From contig LANB01000001.1 of assembly GCA_000964245.1 (NCBI GenBank), positions 1,888,392 through 1,952,391 of the forward strand: 64,000 nt of DNA, read 5' to 3'. Below, in pieces: positions 8,474 through 17,814 of this stretch (its first letter is position 1; each line of letters starts with the position of its first letter). Both the position numbers and the translations under genes were made by a program. This DNA is from Cellvibrionaceae bacterium 1162T.S.0a.05 (lineage in GTDB: Bacteria > Pseudomonadota > Gammaproteobacteria > Pseudomonadales > Cellvibrionaceae). The notes beneath the pieces are model-generated. The model did no database searches and was not told the DNA's origin. It saw nothing but the letters and a program-made list of their open reading frames with translations.

Positions 8474-10156
8474 TTAATAACGAATTTCTGGAAAGAGTTT
8501 TGCAACCTGCCGGCAGAGAAATTGAAAGCGTTGGTATTGTTTGTGTGTCGGCGGGAGGTGACCCACGGTTTTCATACTTCTTTCACACAAGTCCGCATTT
8601 TTCTGTTTGTAGCCATTTGCACCCGTATCTGCACAAATTGCCTGTACAAGGTTCAAGTGTAAACCAATGTGTTTTGGATAGGCGTTGAGAGCTTCCAGAA
8701 AAACAGCGATTGCCTGGTTGAAAACCTTTTTATCGTAGGAATCGATTCCACTTTTAGTGAGCACCGCGGCAGCCTCTTTGCCGGACTCGCTGATAGGTTC
8801 ACCGGTAATGCCATCGATAACCTTCATGAGTTCGCTATTATCCGCATTCTGTGCTGCAATACGTTGCAGCACGCTTCGTGCTTCGTCTTCCTCATGTAAG
8901 GAATGTAGTGCACGAGCAAATTCAAGTCCGGTTTCTATTTCAGGTGTTGCCAGTTCTTTATACGCCTCTCTTGCTTTTTTTAATGAAGATTGCGCCGCTT
9001 TTTCATCGCCACTTGCAACATAGAGTTGGGTTTCAACGAGCCCCGCCTGAATCGAGACTTCAGGTTTATTTGCGTAACGCTTTCGTGCACGGTCCATGTA
9101 TGACTGCGCCTGGCGAAGAAGTTTTTTTGCTTCCTCCCCGTTGTCGCCGCGAATCATCTCAGAGACTTTACGTGAATAATTGAAATAGTCCTGGTCTGAT
9201 TCGTGGCAGGAGTTGCTACCCCATTTGATGGCTTGTTGATGTGATTTAAGGGCGAGATCGTCATCACGATTGATTGCTGCAATATCGGCTAATTTGCGAT
9301 GACGCAATACGGCTTTTGGAGAAATACGTGTTGCGTGTTCAACCGATTTTTGCGCGGCGACGGAATTTTTTTCTTCAAGATGTATGTCAGCCAATAAGTC
9401 ATGTGCTTCGATATAGCGTTCGTCTTCATCAATAATTTCCTGGCACATAATTTTTGCAGCATCGAAGTTGCCGAGCGCCATTTGTGTTTTTGCCATGCCC
9501 AACTTTGCCCAAACAAGAGGCCGTTTACTCAATACGCTTTCGTAAACGCTCCTGGCTTGTTTAAGTTGTTTGAGTAAAAAGTGAAGGTGCCCTTTTAGTT
9601 TTAAACAGTCATTGGCGTAACGGCTTCCTTCATCGATCATGGTATTGCATGTATCGAGAGCAGAGCGATAGTCGCCGTTGGATACATGAACTTTTATGGG
9701 CATCAGCGCTTCATGTCGAATGACAGAACGATTCAAACGTTTTTGCAGGGATGCTTGCGTGTACGGCTTGGTAATATAATCGTCGGGTTGGCACTCCAGC
9801 GCACCGAGTACCATTTCGCGTGATGACTCTCCGGTTACCATGATGAACAAACTGGTCATCAGCAACACGCGTAGAAAACGCACTTCTTCGAGAATTTGCT
9901 GGCCATCCTTGCCGGCGCCCAGGTTATAGTCACAAATTACAATGTCATACTTTTTATGACTACAGAGCTTTATCGCTTCTTCACCTGTGGCAGCTGTATC
10001 GACGTGAGGGCAACCAAAGGTTTTCATTGTGCGCGACAAGCTGCCACGAATCTGGGGGAAATCATCGATTATCAGGCATTTTTTGCCGGCATAGACCTTC
10101 ACGATATCAATTTGTTTGATTTCGCTGTCGCTGGCCTGATTAAAGTTGACGCTCAT
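8474..10156 (-). CDS. Response regulator receiver domain fused to TPR repeats
   Basis: 560 residues. Residues 25-145 form a CheY-like receiver domain with the acidic pair Asp31/Asp32, phosphoacceptor Asp76 (VICDYNLG), Thr108 and Lys130, so phosphorylation should work. The rest is helical TPR-type repeats with no DNA-binding or enzymatic output domain, so the output is probably protein-protein contact. Similar receiver-TPR proteins occur in Pseudomonas. No histidine kinase lies beside it. The ATG at 10156 lies about 100 bp from one copy of the 169-bp repeat. Confidence 0.88.
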   Translation of the reverse strand: MSVNFNQASDSEIKQIDIVKVYAGKKCLIIDDFPQIRGSLSRTMKTFGCPHVDTAATGEEAIKLCSHKKYDIVICDYNLGAGKDGQQILEEVRFLRVLLMTSLFIMVTGESSREMVLGALECQPDDYITKPYTQASLQKRLNRSVIRHEALMPIKVHVSNGDYRSALDTCNTMIDEGSRYANDCLKLKGHLHFLLKQLKQARSVYESVLSKRPLVWAKLGMAKTQMALGNFDAAKIMCQEIIDEDERYIEAHDLLADIHLEEKNSVAAQKSVEHATRISPKAVLRHRKLADIAAINRDDDLALKSHQQAIKWGSNSCHESDQDYFNYSRKVSEMIRGDNGEEAKKLLRQAQSYMDRARKRYANKPEVSIQAGLVETQLYVASGDEKAAQSSLKKAREAYKELATPEIETGLEFARALHSLHEEDEARSVLQRIAAQNADNSELMKVIDGITGEPISESGKEAAAVLTKSGIDSYDKKVFNQAIAVFLEALNAYPKHIGLHLNLVQAICADTGANGYKQKNADLCERSMKTVGHLPPTHKQYQRFQFLCRQVAKLFPEIRY

Positions 10157-10253
10157 TTTCCATTCTCAAGGGCTTCGCCTTAAGTGTAGGAGAGAAAGGG
10201 CGCGCTTGCCTGACCTTAAATATGGCCGCGTTGTACTATCTCGGGACTTCCAG

Positions 10254-10422
10254 GGAACCTCTAAAAAATGGCCTCTTTTCCCTGTGGCAGCGTCAGCTCC
10301 GTGCCGGTGTGCCGGCCCAGTCGATCCTCATTTACTCCAGTAAACCGGGGTGCCGGCTCAGTCCGTTCTCCGCGCGGTGCTTCCTTGCCACAGAAAAAAT
10401 ATTTCCATTTTTCAGAGGTTCC
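10254..10422. repeat. 169-bp dispersed repeat with terminal inverted repeats, copy 1 (MITE-like)
   Basis: The element begins GGAACCTCTAAAAAATGG and ends CCATTTTTCAGAGGTTCC, an 18-bp terminal inverted repeat with one mismatch. A second inner pair (CTGTGGC near 10282, GCCACAG near 10386) extends the symmetry. The middle is GC-rich with several GCCGG units. A copy of identical length lies at 38635-38803 with 7 differences (96 percent identical). The flanking 4-mers are CCAG and CTAG, a possible decayed target duplication. No transposase is present, so it would be non-autonomous. Confidence 0.85.
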
Positions 10423-11736
10423 CTAGTTAAGGGTTTTGCAGAAAATCTTGGAATTGCGCTGGAAATTGTAAAGCCCCTTTTTCTGTTCCGGCAGCATCTC
10501 TATGTTACTTTCAACAAAACCTTGTTCCAGAAACCAATGGGCTGTTTGCGTTGTCAGGACGAAAAGCCGTTCCAGCTTGAGTTTGGAAGCCTGCTTTTCC
10601 AGATGCGCCAGCAATTTACTTGCGCGCCCGTTGCTGCGGTATTCGGGGTGAATTGCCACGCAAGCCAGTTCCGCAGAGCGGGAATCACTGATCGGGTAGA
10701 GCGCCGCACAGCCGATAATCAGATTGTCTTTTTCCATTACGATAAAACAATCCAGCTCGGTTTCCAGGCGTTCCCGAGAGCGTTTCACCAGGACACCTTC
10801 CTCTTCCAGAGGGGAGATTAAATTCAGAATGCCCACCACATCGTCGAAACGGGCTCGACGAATCGTTTCGTAAGAGTCGCGATACACCATGGTGCCGGAG
10901 CCGTCGCGGGTGAACAGTTCGCGCAACAATGCACCGTCTTCATGCGAGGAAATAACGTGAGCGCGCGCCACGCCGGCGTCGCAGGCTTTTTGGCAGGCGC
11001 GAAGGCTGAAATAACTGTTGTCCTGATTGTGGCGTGCGCTTTCGACAAGAAATTTCTCGCACTTGAGTAGCGTCATCTCGCGATACTGCTGGCCTGTCTT
11101 ATCCTTGATCGGGCCGTCGTCATTAAAGGCAATTAATTTATCAGCACCAATGGCTTTCGCGACTTGTATGGCCACGTCGGCAAAAGAAACATTAAAAATT
11201 TCGCCAGTCAGGGAATAGCCCAGCGGTGACAAGAGCACTATGTTGCCATCGTTTAACAGAGCACTGATAGCTGGCCCATCGACCGACCTGACTTTTCCGG
11301 TAAGCTGAAAATCAATGCCATCGATAACGCCGATGGGCATTGCGCTGACTACATTGCCACTGCGCACACGTACGCGCGCACCGTGCATCGGTGAGCCAGG
11401 TAAACCACAACTGAAGGCCGCCTCGAGCTTTACGCGCGTCTCACCGATGGCTTTCAGGACCTCATCAAGGTGCTCGCGGCGGGTAATGCGCATGCCCTTG
11501 TGAATTTCGCTGTTCACTTCCGCAAGTGCCAATTGTTTTTCAATCTGTGTGCGTGCACCGTGAACCACAACCAGGCGGATGCCTAGGCTGTTCAAGAGAG
11601 TGAGATCACTTACGATGTTATGAAAGTCTTCGGTTTCTATACTGTCGCCGGGCAGCATCACCACAAACGTCTTGCCTCGGTGGGCATTGATATAAGGTGA
11701 TGAATGGCGAAACCAGGTTACGTAATCGTCGTTCAC
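10423..11736 (-). CDS. argA: Amino-acid N-acetyltransferase (N-acetylglutamate synthase)
   Basis: 437 residues, close to the 443 of E. coli ArgA. It acetylates glutamate with acetyl-CoA, the first step of arginine synthesis. An N-terminal amino-acid-kinase-like domain (VVMLPGDSIE, LVVVHGARTQIEKQL, LLSPLGYSLTGEIFN) provides feedback binding. A C-terminal GNAT acetyltransferase domain (about 290-437; CVAIHPEYRSNGRASKLLAHLE) provides catalysis. It follows argE in the same direction after 118 bp. Its TAG stop codon abuts the 169-bp repeat. Confidence 0.96.
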   Translation of the reverse strand: MNDDYVTWFRHSSPYINAHRGKTFVVMLPGDSIETEDFHNIVSDLTLLNSLGIRLVVVHGARTQIEKQLALAEVNSEIHKGMRITRREHLDEVLKAIGETRVKLEAAFSCGLPGSPMHGARVRVRSGNVVSAMPIGVIDGIDFQLTGKVRSVDGPAISALLNDGNIVLLSPLGYSLTGEIFNVSFADVAIQVAKAIGADKLIAFNDDGPIKDKTGQQYREMTLLKCEKFLVESARHNQDNSYFSLRACQKACDAGVARAHVISSHEDGALLRELFTRDGSGTMVYRDSYETIRRARFDDVVGILNLISPLEEEGVLVKRSRERLETELDCFIVMEKDNLIIGCAALYPISDSRSAELACVAIHPEYRSNGRASKLLAHLEKQASKLKLERLFVLTTQTAHWFLEQGFVESNIEMLPEQKKGLYNFQRNSKIFCKTLN

Positions 11737-11854
11737 AGTGTTTCCTTAAGGCGTCGTTCCACGCTTATTTTTTTCCTGATCATTCAAGTCATTCATTGTT
11801 GGCTTTTGGCAGCCAAGAGCAAAAAGCCGGTCGCAAAGTATAGGGCCAAGCCCG

Positions 11855-13009
11855 TTATAAGCACAATTCGCCGATCAATTGCCGCAGCACTTTTACCGCA
11901 GGTGGAATCTGGCTTTTCTCGATATATTCATTGGGTTGGTGAGCTTGATCAATCGATCCCGGTCCCATCACCAGTGTCTGCATGCCGAGATTCTGGAGAA
12001 AGGGCGCTTCGGTAGCAAAGGAGACACTTTCGGCGCTAAAGCCGGTGAGCCGCTCTGTGATGGCAACCAGCTCACTGCTTCGGGGTTCCTCATATGCGCT
12101 GATACCCGGAAATAAGGGGGTAAGCGTCAGCTCAGTGCCAGTGGCATCACCGATGGGTTTTAACAGCCTTTCGATGTCATCGTGCAAAGCGGCGATATCC
12201 ATACCCGGTAAGGGGCGTAAATCAAACTGCAATTCACAATGCCCACAAATTCGATTGGGATTGTCACCACCGTGAATACAGCCAAGATTAAGAGTGGGCA
12301 CCTGAATACTGAACCCTGGGTTCTGGTATTTCGCCTGCATGGATTGGCGATAATCCAGCAAGGCTGCCAACACTTGATGCATGGACTCGAGCGCGCTTTT
12401 GCCAAGCGCAGGGTTGGAAGAATGCCCCGCCAGGCCCTGAATACGCACACTTTCCATCATAATGCCCTTGTGCATGCGTATGGGCTTGAGGCCTGTCGGT
12501 TCGCCAATAATGGCGTAGCGTTGCCCGCGGTGTTGTTCGCCGAGCGCGCGAGCGCCGCACATGGATGATTCCTCATCGGCGGTAAAAATCAGGATTAAGG
12601 GCTTCTTCAGTTTGTTCAAGTCGATGGTTTCGAGAGCAGCGAATACAGTGGGAAAGAAGCCTTTCATATCGGTTGCGCCCAAACCATAGAAACGCTCATT
12701 CGCATCCTTGAGTTTGAAAGGGTCCTGCTGCCAGCGAGACTCATCGAAGGGCACGGTATCGGTATGACCCGACAGTACAAGGCCACCCGCACCCTGACCA
12801 TAGCTGGCAATCAAATTGTATTTGCCATCAAAGCCGTCGAGTGCCTGGATTTCTGTCTGAAAACCGAGATCGCGCAGCCAAACATCGAGCAGTTCGATGA
12901 CGCTGCGGTTGCTCATATCGAAATCCGGGTCGGTGCAACTGACGGAGGCGTTTGCCACAAGTTGCTGCAAACGCGCTTCAAATAATTTGCTGGAAAAATG
13001 ATCAGACAT
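11855..13009 (-). CDS. argE: Acetylornithine deacetylase
   Basis: 384 residues of the M20 metallopeptidase family. It hydrolyses N-acetylornithine to ornithine in arginine synthesis. Metal-binding and catalytic motifs are visible: SGHTDTVPFD, GLGATDMKGFF and FTADEESSMCGARAL, with PTGLKPIRMHKGIM beyond. The start overlaps the end of the upstream PhzF gene by 8 bp, so the two are coupled. argA lies downstream on the same strand. Confidence 0.95.
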   Translation of the reverse strand: MSDHFSSKLFEARLQQLVANASVSCTDPDFDMSNRSVIELLDVWLRDLGFQTEIQALDGFDGKYNLIASYGQGAGGLVLSGHTDTVPFDESRWQQDPFKLKDANERFYGLGATDMKGFFPTVFAALETIDLNKLKKPLILIFTADEESSMCGARALGEQHRGQRYAIIGEPTGLKPIRMHKGIMMESVRIQGLAGHSSNPALGKSALESMHQVLAALLDYRQSMQAKYQNPGFSIQVPTLNLGCIHGGDNPNRICGHCELQFDLRPLPGMDIAALHDDIERLLKPIGDATGTELTLTPLFPGISAYEEPRSSELVAITERLTGFSAESVSFATEAPFLQNLGMQTLVMGPGSIDQAHQPNEYIEKSQIPPAVKVLRQLIGELCL

Positions 13010-13805
13010 ACAATTGCCCCTGCATTACTGTGTGTGCCTTGCCGCCGATAAAAACGCGGTCGCCCGCATATTCGAGTTCCAGATCGCCACCCCTTTTGGA
13101 TATTTGCCGCGCCCGCAATACGTTTTTTTGCAATGCTTGCGCGTAGTAAGGCACCAACACGGCATGGGCCGAGCCGGTTACCGGATCTTCATTAATGCCT
13201 GCGCGCGGCGCAAAAAAACGACTGACAAAATCGAGGTCAACGGAATCAGCCAGAGCACTGACAATGACGCCTTGCGCCTCCAGTGTTTGCATACGATTAA
13301 AATCCGGCCGAATTTGCGCGAGTTGTTTTTCGTTGTCAACGATCACCAACAACTTGTTCGCGATGGCCAAACAGTGGCGCACGGCGCAGCCGAGAATTGC
13401 TTCCAGTTCGGCTGGTGTGTCAACAGGCGTGGGGACATTCGCCGGGAAGTCCAGCGTGTAAAGGCCATTTGCCTTGGTGCAGCCGAGTTGGCCGCTTGCT
13501 GAAGAGAAAGCCACGCCTTGCGTGAAAGCCTTTAAATGTTCATATAAAACGTGGCTTGCGGCAATTGTGGCGTGTCCACACAAGGGGATTTCGACTTCGG
13601 GTGTGAACCAACGTATACCGTAAGTGGGTGGGTGTGTGTGATCACGGTGTTGCACACAAAACACGGTTTCAGAGAGATTGAACTCTGCAGCAATACTTTG
13701 CATTACACTTTCTTCCAGCCACTCATCAAGAATGATGACAGCGGCCGGATTGCCTTTAAAGGGCTGGTCGGCAAAGGCGGTAACATGATAAAAGTGTAAT
13801 TCCAT
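13002..13805 (-). CDS. PhzF-family isomerase-like protein
   Basis: 267 residues from the chosen start MELHFYHVTAFADQPFKGNP, which is where the family begins; an upstream in-frame ATG at 13871 would add 22 residues unlike the family. PhzF proteins have a diaminopimelate-epimerase-like fold. The catalytic glutamate is present in EFNLSETVF (Glu46), and GNPAAVIIL and DPVTGSAHAVLVPYY are conserved. The substrate is unknown: there are no phenazine genes nearby. Translational overlap with argE suggests co-expression with arginine genes. Confidence 0.88.
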   Translation of the reverse strand: MELHFYHVTAFADQPFKGNPAAVIILDEWLEESVMQSIAAEFNLSETVFCVQHRDHTHPPTYGIRWFTPEVEIPLCGHATIAASHVLYEHLKAFTQGVAFSSASGQLGCTKANGLYTLDFPANVPTPVDTPAELEAILGCAVRHCLAIANKLLVIVDNEKQLAQIRPDFNRMQTLEAQGVIVSALADSVDLDFVSRFFAPRAGINEDPVTGSAHAVLVPYYAQALQKNVLRARQISKRGGDLELEYAGDRVFIGGKAHTVMQGQLYV

Positions 13806-13897
13806 AGAATGACTCACAGTCCAAAGGGTGTAGGAGTTGAGTCTACACCGCAAACGACTACAATCCGACAAGCAGATAAAAAGAATTTGGACCCGCT

Positions 13898-15661
13898 ATG
13901 AGTGTCGACAGGATATTGGATTTACGCACCGTTGTGACGGATCTCGCCCGCGATGGATTGATCAGTCAGGAAGATGCCAATTTGGTGCTGGGCAGTAATC
14001 GCAGTCGCGAAGAATCCCTGCTACACCCACTCACCTACATTGGGCAGCAAAAATTGCCGAACCGCAAATTGCCCGGTAAACACCTTGATGAACTGATGCT
14101 CACTGATTGGATGGCGGAGAAGTCAAAATTGCCGCTGTTTCACATCGATCCAATGAAAGTGCCGGTGGCGGAAGCCTCGGAAGTGATGGGCTATCAATTT
14201 GCCAAGCGCCACGGCTTACTCTGTGTGGGTGTTAATCGCGAGGCTGTGACCATTGCAGTGACGCAACCCTGGGTGCGCGACTGGGAAAATCAGTTGGCAC
14301 AAACCGTCCGCCAGGTGATCAAGACGGTTGTCTGTGTTCCCTCGGATATCGAAAAATATCGCGTTGAGTTTTATTCGCTTGCGTCTTCGGTGTCACGCGC
14401 AGAAAGTGGCGGCACCAAGTCGTCGGGTGTGGGTAATTTTGAACAATTGTTGGAATTGGGTTCGCTTAAAGACCCGGAAGCCAATGATCAACATATCGTA
14501 AATATTGTTGACTGGTTGTTGCAATATGCCTTTGACCAGCGTGCCAGTGATATTCATATCGAGCCGCGCCGCGAAATTTCACGCATGCGATTTCGCATCG
14601 ACGGTGTGCTGCACAGTATCTATGAATTTCCGGCAACGGTCGCCACGGCGATTATCAGCCGTTTGAAAATCCTTGGCCGCATGAATGTGGCGGAAAAACG
14701 AAAGCCGCAAGATGGACGTGTAAAAACCAAACGGCCCGATGGCAGTGAAGCGGAATTGCGTCTTTCCACCATGCCAACCGCTTTCGGCGAAAAACTGGTC
14801 ATGCGGATTTTTGATCCTGACGTTTTGTTAAAAACGTTCGATGAACTTGGTTTGGCCGGTGACGACTACAACCGTTGGCAATCGATGGTAAAAAAACCAC
14901 ACGGTATTTTATTGGTTACCGGGCCTACCGGTTCCGGTAAAACAACCACCCTGTATTCCTCCTTGCGTGCGCTGGCGACTGACGAAGTCAACGTGTCTAC
15001 CATTGAAGATCCTATCGAAATGGTGGAAGACGCATTCAACCAGAGCCAGGTACAACACAATATCGATTTTGATTTTGCTGCGGGGGTGCGCACCTTAATG
15101 CGTCAGGACCCGGACATTATTATGGTTGGCGAAATTCGCGATCTGGAAACCGCAAAAATGGCTGTGCAAGCGGCGCTCACAGGTCACCTTGTCTTATCCA
15201 CTTTACACACTAATGATTCGCCGACTGCGATCACGCGTTTATTGGATCTGGGTATTCCCGGGTATCTATTAAAAAGCACGGTGCTCGGCATAATGGCGCA
15301 GCGTTTGGTCAGAACTTTATGTCCGCACTGCAAAAAAGAAGGCCAGATAAACGAAAAGGATTGGGAGAGTTTGGTGAAGCCCTGGAAAGTTGCCAAGCCA
15401 ACTAAAATCTATGAGCCGGAAGGGTGTCTGGAATGTCGGAATACTGGCTACCTGGGGCGTCAGGGAATTTATGAAATTTTGATGCTCAGTGAAAAAGTGC
15501 AGAGTCACATCACAGACAATTGTGACCTGAATGCCTTGAAGCAAACGGCGATGCGTGATGGTATGCGAACCTTGCGTTTGTCTGGCGCGCAGAAAGTGGC
15601 CGCGGGTATGACCACCATTTCTGAAGTGTTGAGAGTTGCACCACCGCCGGAAAAATATTGA
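13898..15661 (+). CDS. GspE/PilB-family secretion ATPase, orphan
   Basis: 587 residues. An N-terminal GspE-N-like domain (about 55-165) is followed by the ATPase core. This has Walker A GPTGSGKTT (342-350), Walker B DPDIIMVGEIRD (404-415) and the His box HLVLSTLH (430-437). A zinc-type cysteine set (Cys475, Cys478, Cys510, Cys513) is present, as in GspE and PilB. Such ATPases drive assembly of type IV pili or type II pseudopili on the cytoplasmic face. No pilin, GspF/PilC or secretin gene is near. It is coupled to a small two-TM gene (TGATG overlap). It might be a second pilus motor or something else. Confidence 0.9.
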   Translation: MSVDRILDLRTVVTDLARDGLISQEDANLVLGSNRSREESLLHPLTYIGQQKLPNRKLPGKHLDELMLTDWMAEKSKLPLFHIDPMKVPVAEASEVMGYQFAKRHGLLCVGVNREAVTIAVTQPWVRDWENQLAQTVRQVIKTVVCVPSDIEKYRVEFYSLASSVSRAESGGTKSSGVGNFEQLLELGSLKDPEANDQHIVNIVDWLLQYAFDQRASDIHIEPRREISRMRFRIDGVLHSIYEFPATVATAIISRLKILGRMNVAEKRKPQDGRVKTKRPDGSEAELRLSTMPTAFGEKLVMRIFDPDVLLKTFDELGLAGDDYNRWQSMVKKPHGILLVTGPTGSGKTTTLYSSLRALATDEVNVSTIEDPIEMVEDAFNQSQVQHNIDFDFAAGVRTLMRQDPDIIMVGEIRDLETAKMAVQAALTGHLVLSTLHTNDSPTAITRLLDLGIPGYLLKSTVLGIMAQRLVRTLCPHCKKEGQINEKDWESLVKPWKVAKPTKIYEPEGCLECRNTGYLGRQGIYEILMLSEKVQSHITDNCDLNALKQTAMRDGMRTLRLSGAQKVAAGMTTISEVLRVAPPPEKY

Positions 15662-16347
15662 TGTATCTTGAACTCGACTTTCAACACCTCTTGTTAACAA
15701 TAGAGCGGCTTGAAGTGCGTATCGGTGAGCGTTTTCCGTCGTCGAGTCTGCGTCAGGTGTGCAATGAATTTCATGGGTTCGCCGCGCGCAGTCGCCCACA
15801 AATCAGGTGGATTGTTAAACCGAATCTTCCCATTCGTTTTTCGGTTGCTGCAGTGATTGTGCTTGCCTTTGTTACCGCCTGGCTCAGTATTCAGAGTCTC
15901 GAATTCAGAGTTGCAAAGCCTAAACTCACGGAATGGGTGCAGCTTTCAGAAGTGATTATCAATGAAGTCTTGTTGATAGGGGCGGCCTTGTTTTTTCTTT
16001 TTTCTCTGGAAAATCGCATCAAACGCGCGCGTACCCTTAAAGCCTTGCATCAATTACGCAGCCTCGCGCATGTGGTCGACATGCACCAGTTAACCAAAGA
16101 TCCCTCCATGGTTGATCAATCACTCGCGGTAAAAAGTTCGCCTAAACGCGATTTAAGTGGCTTTCAATTAAAACGCTATCTCGATTATTGCTCGGAATTA
16201 CTTTCCTTAATCGGAAAGCTGGCGGCGCTGTATTCGGAAAAATTGCCGGACCCGGAAGTGGTCACTGCAGCAAATGAAATTGAAGAGTTGTGTACCAGTT
16301 TAAGCCGAAAAATCTGGCAAAAAATTTCAACTATTGAAGACGACTAA
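15661..16347 (+). CDS. Two-TM membrane protein of unknown function, partner of the GspE-like ATPase
   Basis: 228 residues; I do not recognise the family. The ATG overlaps the stop of the ATPase gene (TGATG). Predicted structure: a cytoplasmic helical N-terminus, a membrane segment at about 60-80 (FSVAAVIVLAFVTAWLSI), a short loop, a second at about 100-117 (EVLLIGAALFFLFSL), and a charged helical C-terminus of about 110 residues ending KKIQKIS-like. The tight coupling suggests it works with the ATPase, perhaps as a membrane anchor (inference only). Confidence 0.75.
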   Translation: MYLELDFQHLLLTIERLEVRIGERFPSSSLRQVCNEFHGFAARSRPQIRWIVKPNLPIRFSVAAVIVLAFVTAWLSIQSLEFRVAKPKLTEWVQLSEVIINEVLLIGAALFFLFSLENRIKRARTLKALHQLRSLAHVVDMHQLTKDPSMVDQSLAVKSSPKRDLSGFQLKRYLDYCSELLSLIGKLAALYSEKLPDPEVVTAANEIEELCTSLSRKIWQKISTIEDD

Positions 16348-16367
16348 GAAGAGGGCTTTTGAGGATG

Positions 16368-16388
16368 AGCCGGTCATCCTGACCGGCT
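16368..16388. terminator. Hairpin between convergent genes
   Basis: A perfect 9-bp stem AGCCGGTCA/TGACCGGCT with a 3-nt loop lies between the stop codons of the two-TM gene and tolC. No T run follows on either strand, so it may be a weak terminator or an mRNA 3'-end stabiliser. Confidence 0.45.
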
Positions 16389-16443
16389 TCGTAGTATAAA
16401 GTTTGTAGTATATAAGCAGGCGATAAAAACCGTACTAAAAAAA

Positions 16444-17814
16444 CTAACCTTTCGGGTAACGGCTTACCGTTTTTTCTTTATTTAACCAATTGCTCAATTC
16501 AGTGATGTCCGTGGGTGCCAGCGTGCCTGCTGCTTCCTTCAATTGCAGTGTCGTAATCACGTATTGATAGAGCGCAGCGGAATAATCACGTTGTGCACCG
16601 AACAAATTTCGCTGCGCATTGAGTACGTCAACCAAATCCCGCGTACCGACTTCGTAACCGGCCTGGGTTGCATCCAGAGCGCTTTGGCTGGAAGTAATCG
16701 CTTGTTCGCGTGCTTTTACAGACGCAGCACCGGTGACAACAGCAAGATGCAGGGAGCGTGTTTGTTGGACAACGTCTCTCTGGGTTTGTAAATAATTTTC
16801 GCGTGCCTGCACCGCGTTGGCTTTTTCACGTCGGCTGCTCGCTGCGGTACCGCCGCCAGCGAATAAGGGCATGCTTAAACGAATTGAAAATGAGGTGTCT
16901 TCCCTGTCGACATCTGGCGAGAAATTGGTGTTGTCTCCGACCGTGTCATTCCCGTAACTGGCGCTGGCGCGAACAGTAGGGTAGTGGCCCGCTTTGCTAG
17001 CCTTGGCCACCTGTTCTGCTGCTTCGGAGCGAAAAAGCGCTGCGGCGAGGCGATGGTTATTTTTCATCGCGAAGTCCACCCAATCCTCGCGCTTGGCGGG
17101 CGCCGGATCGACAACAGGAAAGGCTTCTTTCAAGGGCGAGAGATTGTTGTAGGGGCGGCCAGTAATCACTTCGAGTGCTTCGAAGGCAATTCCTAATTGG
17201 CCTTCGGCATTCAGGCGATTAACCCGTGATGAGTCGTAGGCGGCCTGTGCTTCATGGACCTCTGTGATTGCGGTCAAGCCCACTTGAAAGCGTTGACGTG
17301 TTTGTTCCAGTTGGTGTTTAAGTGCTTCTTCTTCCGCAGTCGCGGTTGTGAGATCGTCAACCGCTTTCAAGGCATCAAAGTAAGCTGTCGCTGTGCGAAT
17401 CATTAAATCCTGTTCCGCACTTTTTAAATTGGCTTCTGCGGCTTTCGTGTTGGCGGCACCGCTTTTATAGCTGTGCCAGGCATTCATGCTAAACAACACT
17501 TGTTCCAGAGAAATACTGTAGCCCGTTGTGCTCGAGTCCCAACCCTGGTCAGGAATGACAGTGCCGTTAACTGTTGTTTCCCTTTCTGATTCAGTTATTG
17601 AAGCAGAGGCGTTGACGCTGGGCAGTAAGCCTGAACGACCCAGGTTAAGCGCTTCCTTGCCTGCATCGTAGCCCGCTTTTGCTGCACGGTATTGGTGATC
17701 GTTTTCCAGCGCTTGTTGGTAAATTTCTTCCAGCGTTTCTGCTGAACTTAAACTCGCGAGAGAACAAAAAGACAATATCGAGCAAATGTTAATCAGTGTG
17801 GGTTTTAATTTCAT
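16444..17814 (-). CDS. tolC: TolC-family outer membrane channel protein
   Basis: 456 residues from the ATG at 17814, which follows an AAGAG ribosome site by 8 nt and directly starts a signal peptide ending SLSSAE. Upstream in-frame ATGs (17820, 17928) are less likely. It shows the TolC two-fold structure: TLEEIYQQALENDHQYRAAKAGY opens the first half-type repeat and HRLAAALFRSEAAEQVAKASKAGHYP the second. Strongly predicted long helices form the periplasmic tunnel. TolC serves type I secretion and RND efflux. The location beside the nudF-parE genes is conserved in other gammaproteobacteria. Confidence 0.94.
   Translation of the reverse strand: MKLKPTLINICSILSFCSLASLSSAETLEEIYQQALENDHQYRAAKAGYDAGKEALNLGRSGLLPSVNASASITESERETTVNGTVIPDQGWDSSTTGYSISLEQVLFSMNAWHSYKSGAANTKAAEANLKSAEQDLMIRTATAYFDALKAVDDLTTATAEEEALKHQLEQTRQRFQVGLTAITEVHEAQAAYDSSRVNRLNAEGQLGIAFEALEVITGRPYNNLSPLKEAFPVVDPAPAKREDWVDFAMKNNHRLAAALFRSEAAEQVAKASKAGHYPTVRASASYGNDTVGDNTNFSPDVDREDTSFSIRLSMPLFAGGGTAASSRREKANAVQARENYLQTQRDVVQQTRSLHLAVVTGAASVKAREQAITSSQSALDATQAGYEVGTRDLVDVLNAQRNLFGAQRDYSAALYQYVITTLQLKEAAGTLAPTDITELSNWLNKEKTVSRYPKG

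Noticed and set aside
10222-10821. 199-codon plus-strand ORF spanning repeat copy 1 and the end of argA
   Set aside because: Antisense to argA and built from repeat sequence; codon use is that of a shadow frame.
11799-11828. GGCTTTT/AAAAGCC pairing between argE and argA as a terminator
   Set aside because: The stem is interrupted by a long loop and no T run follows on the minus strand.
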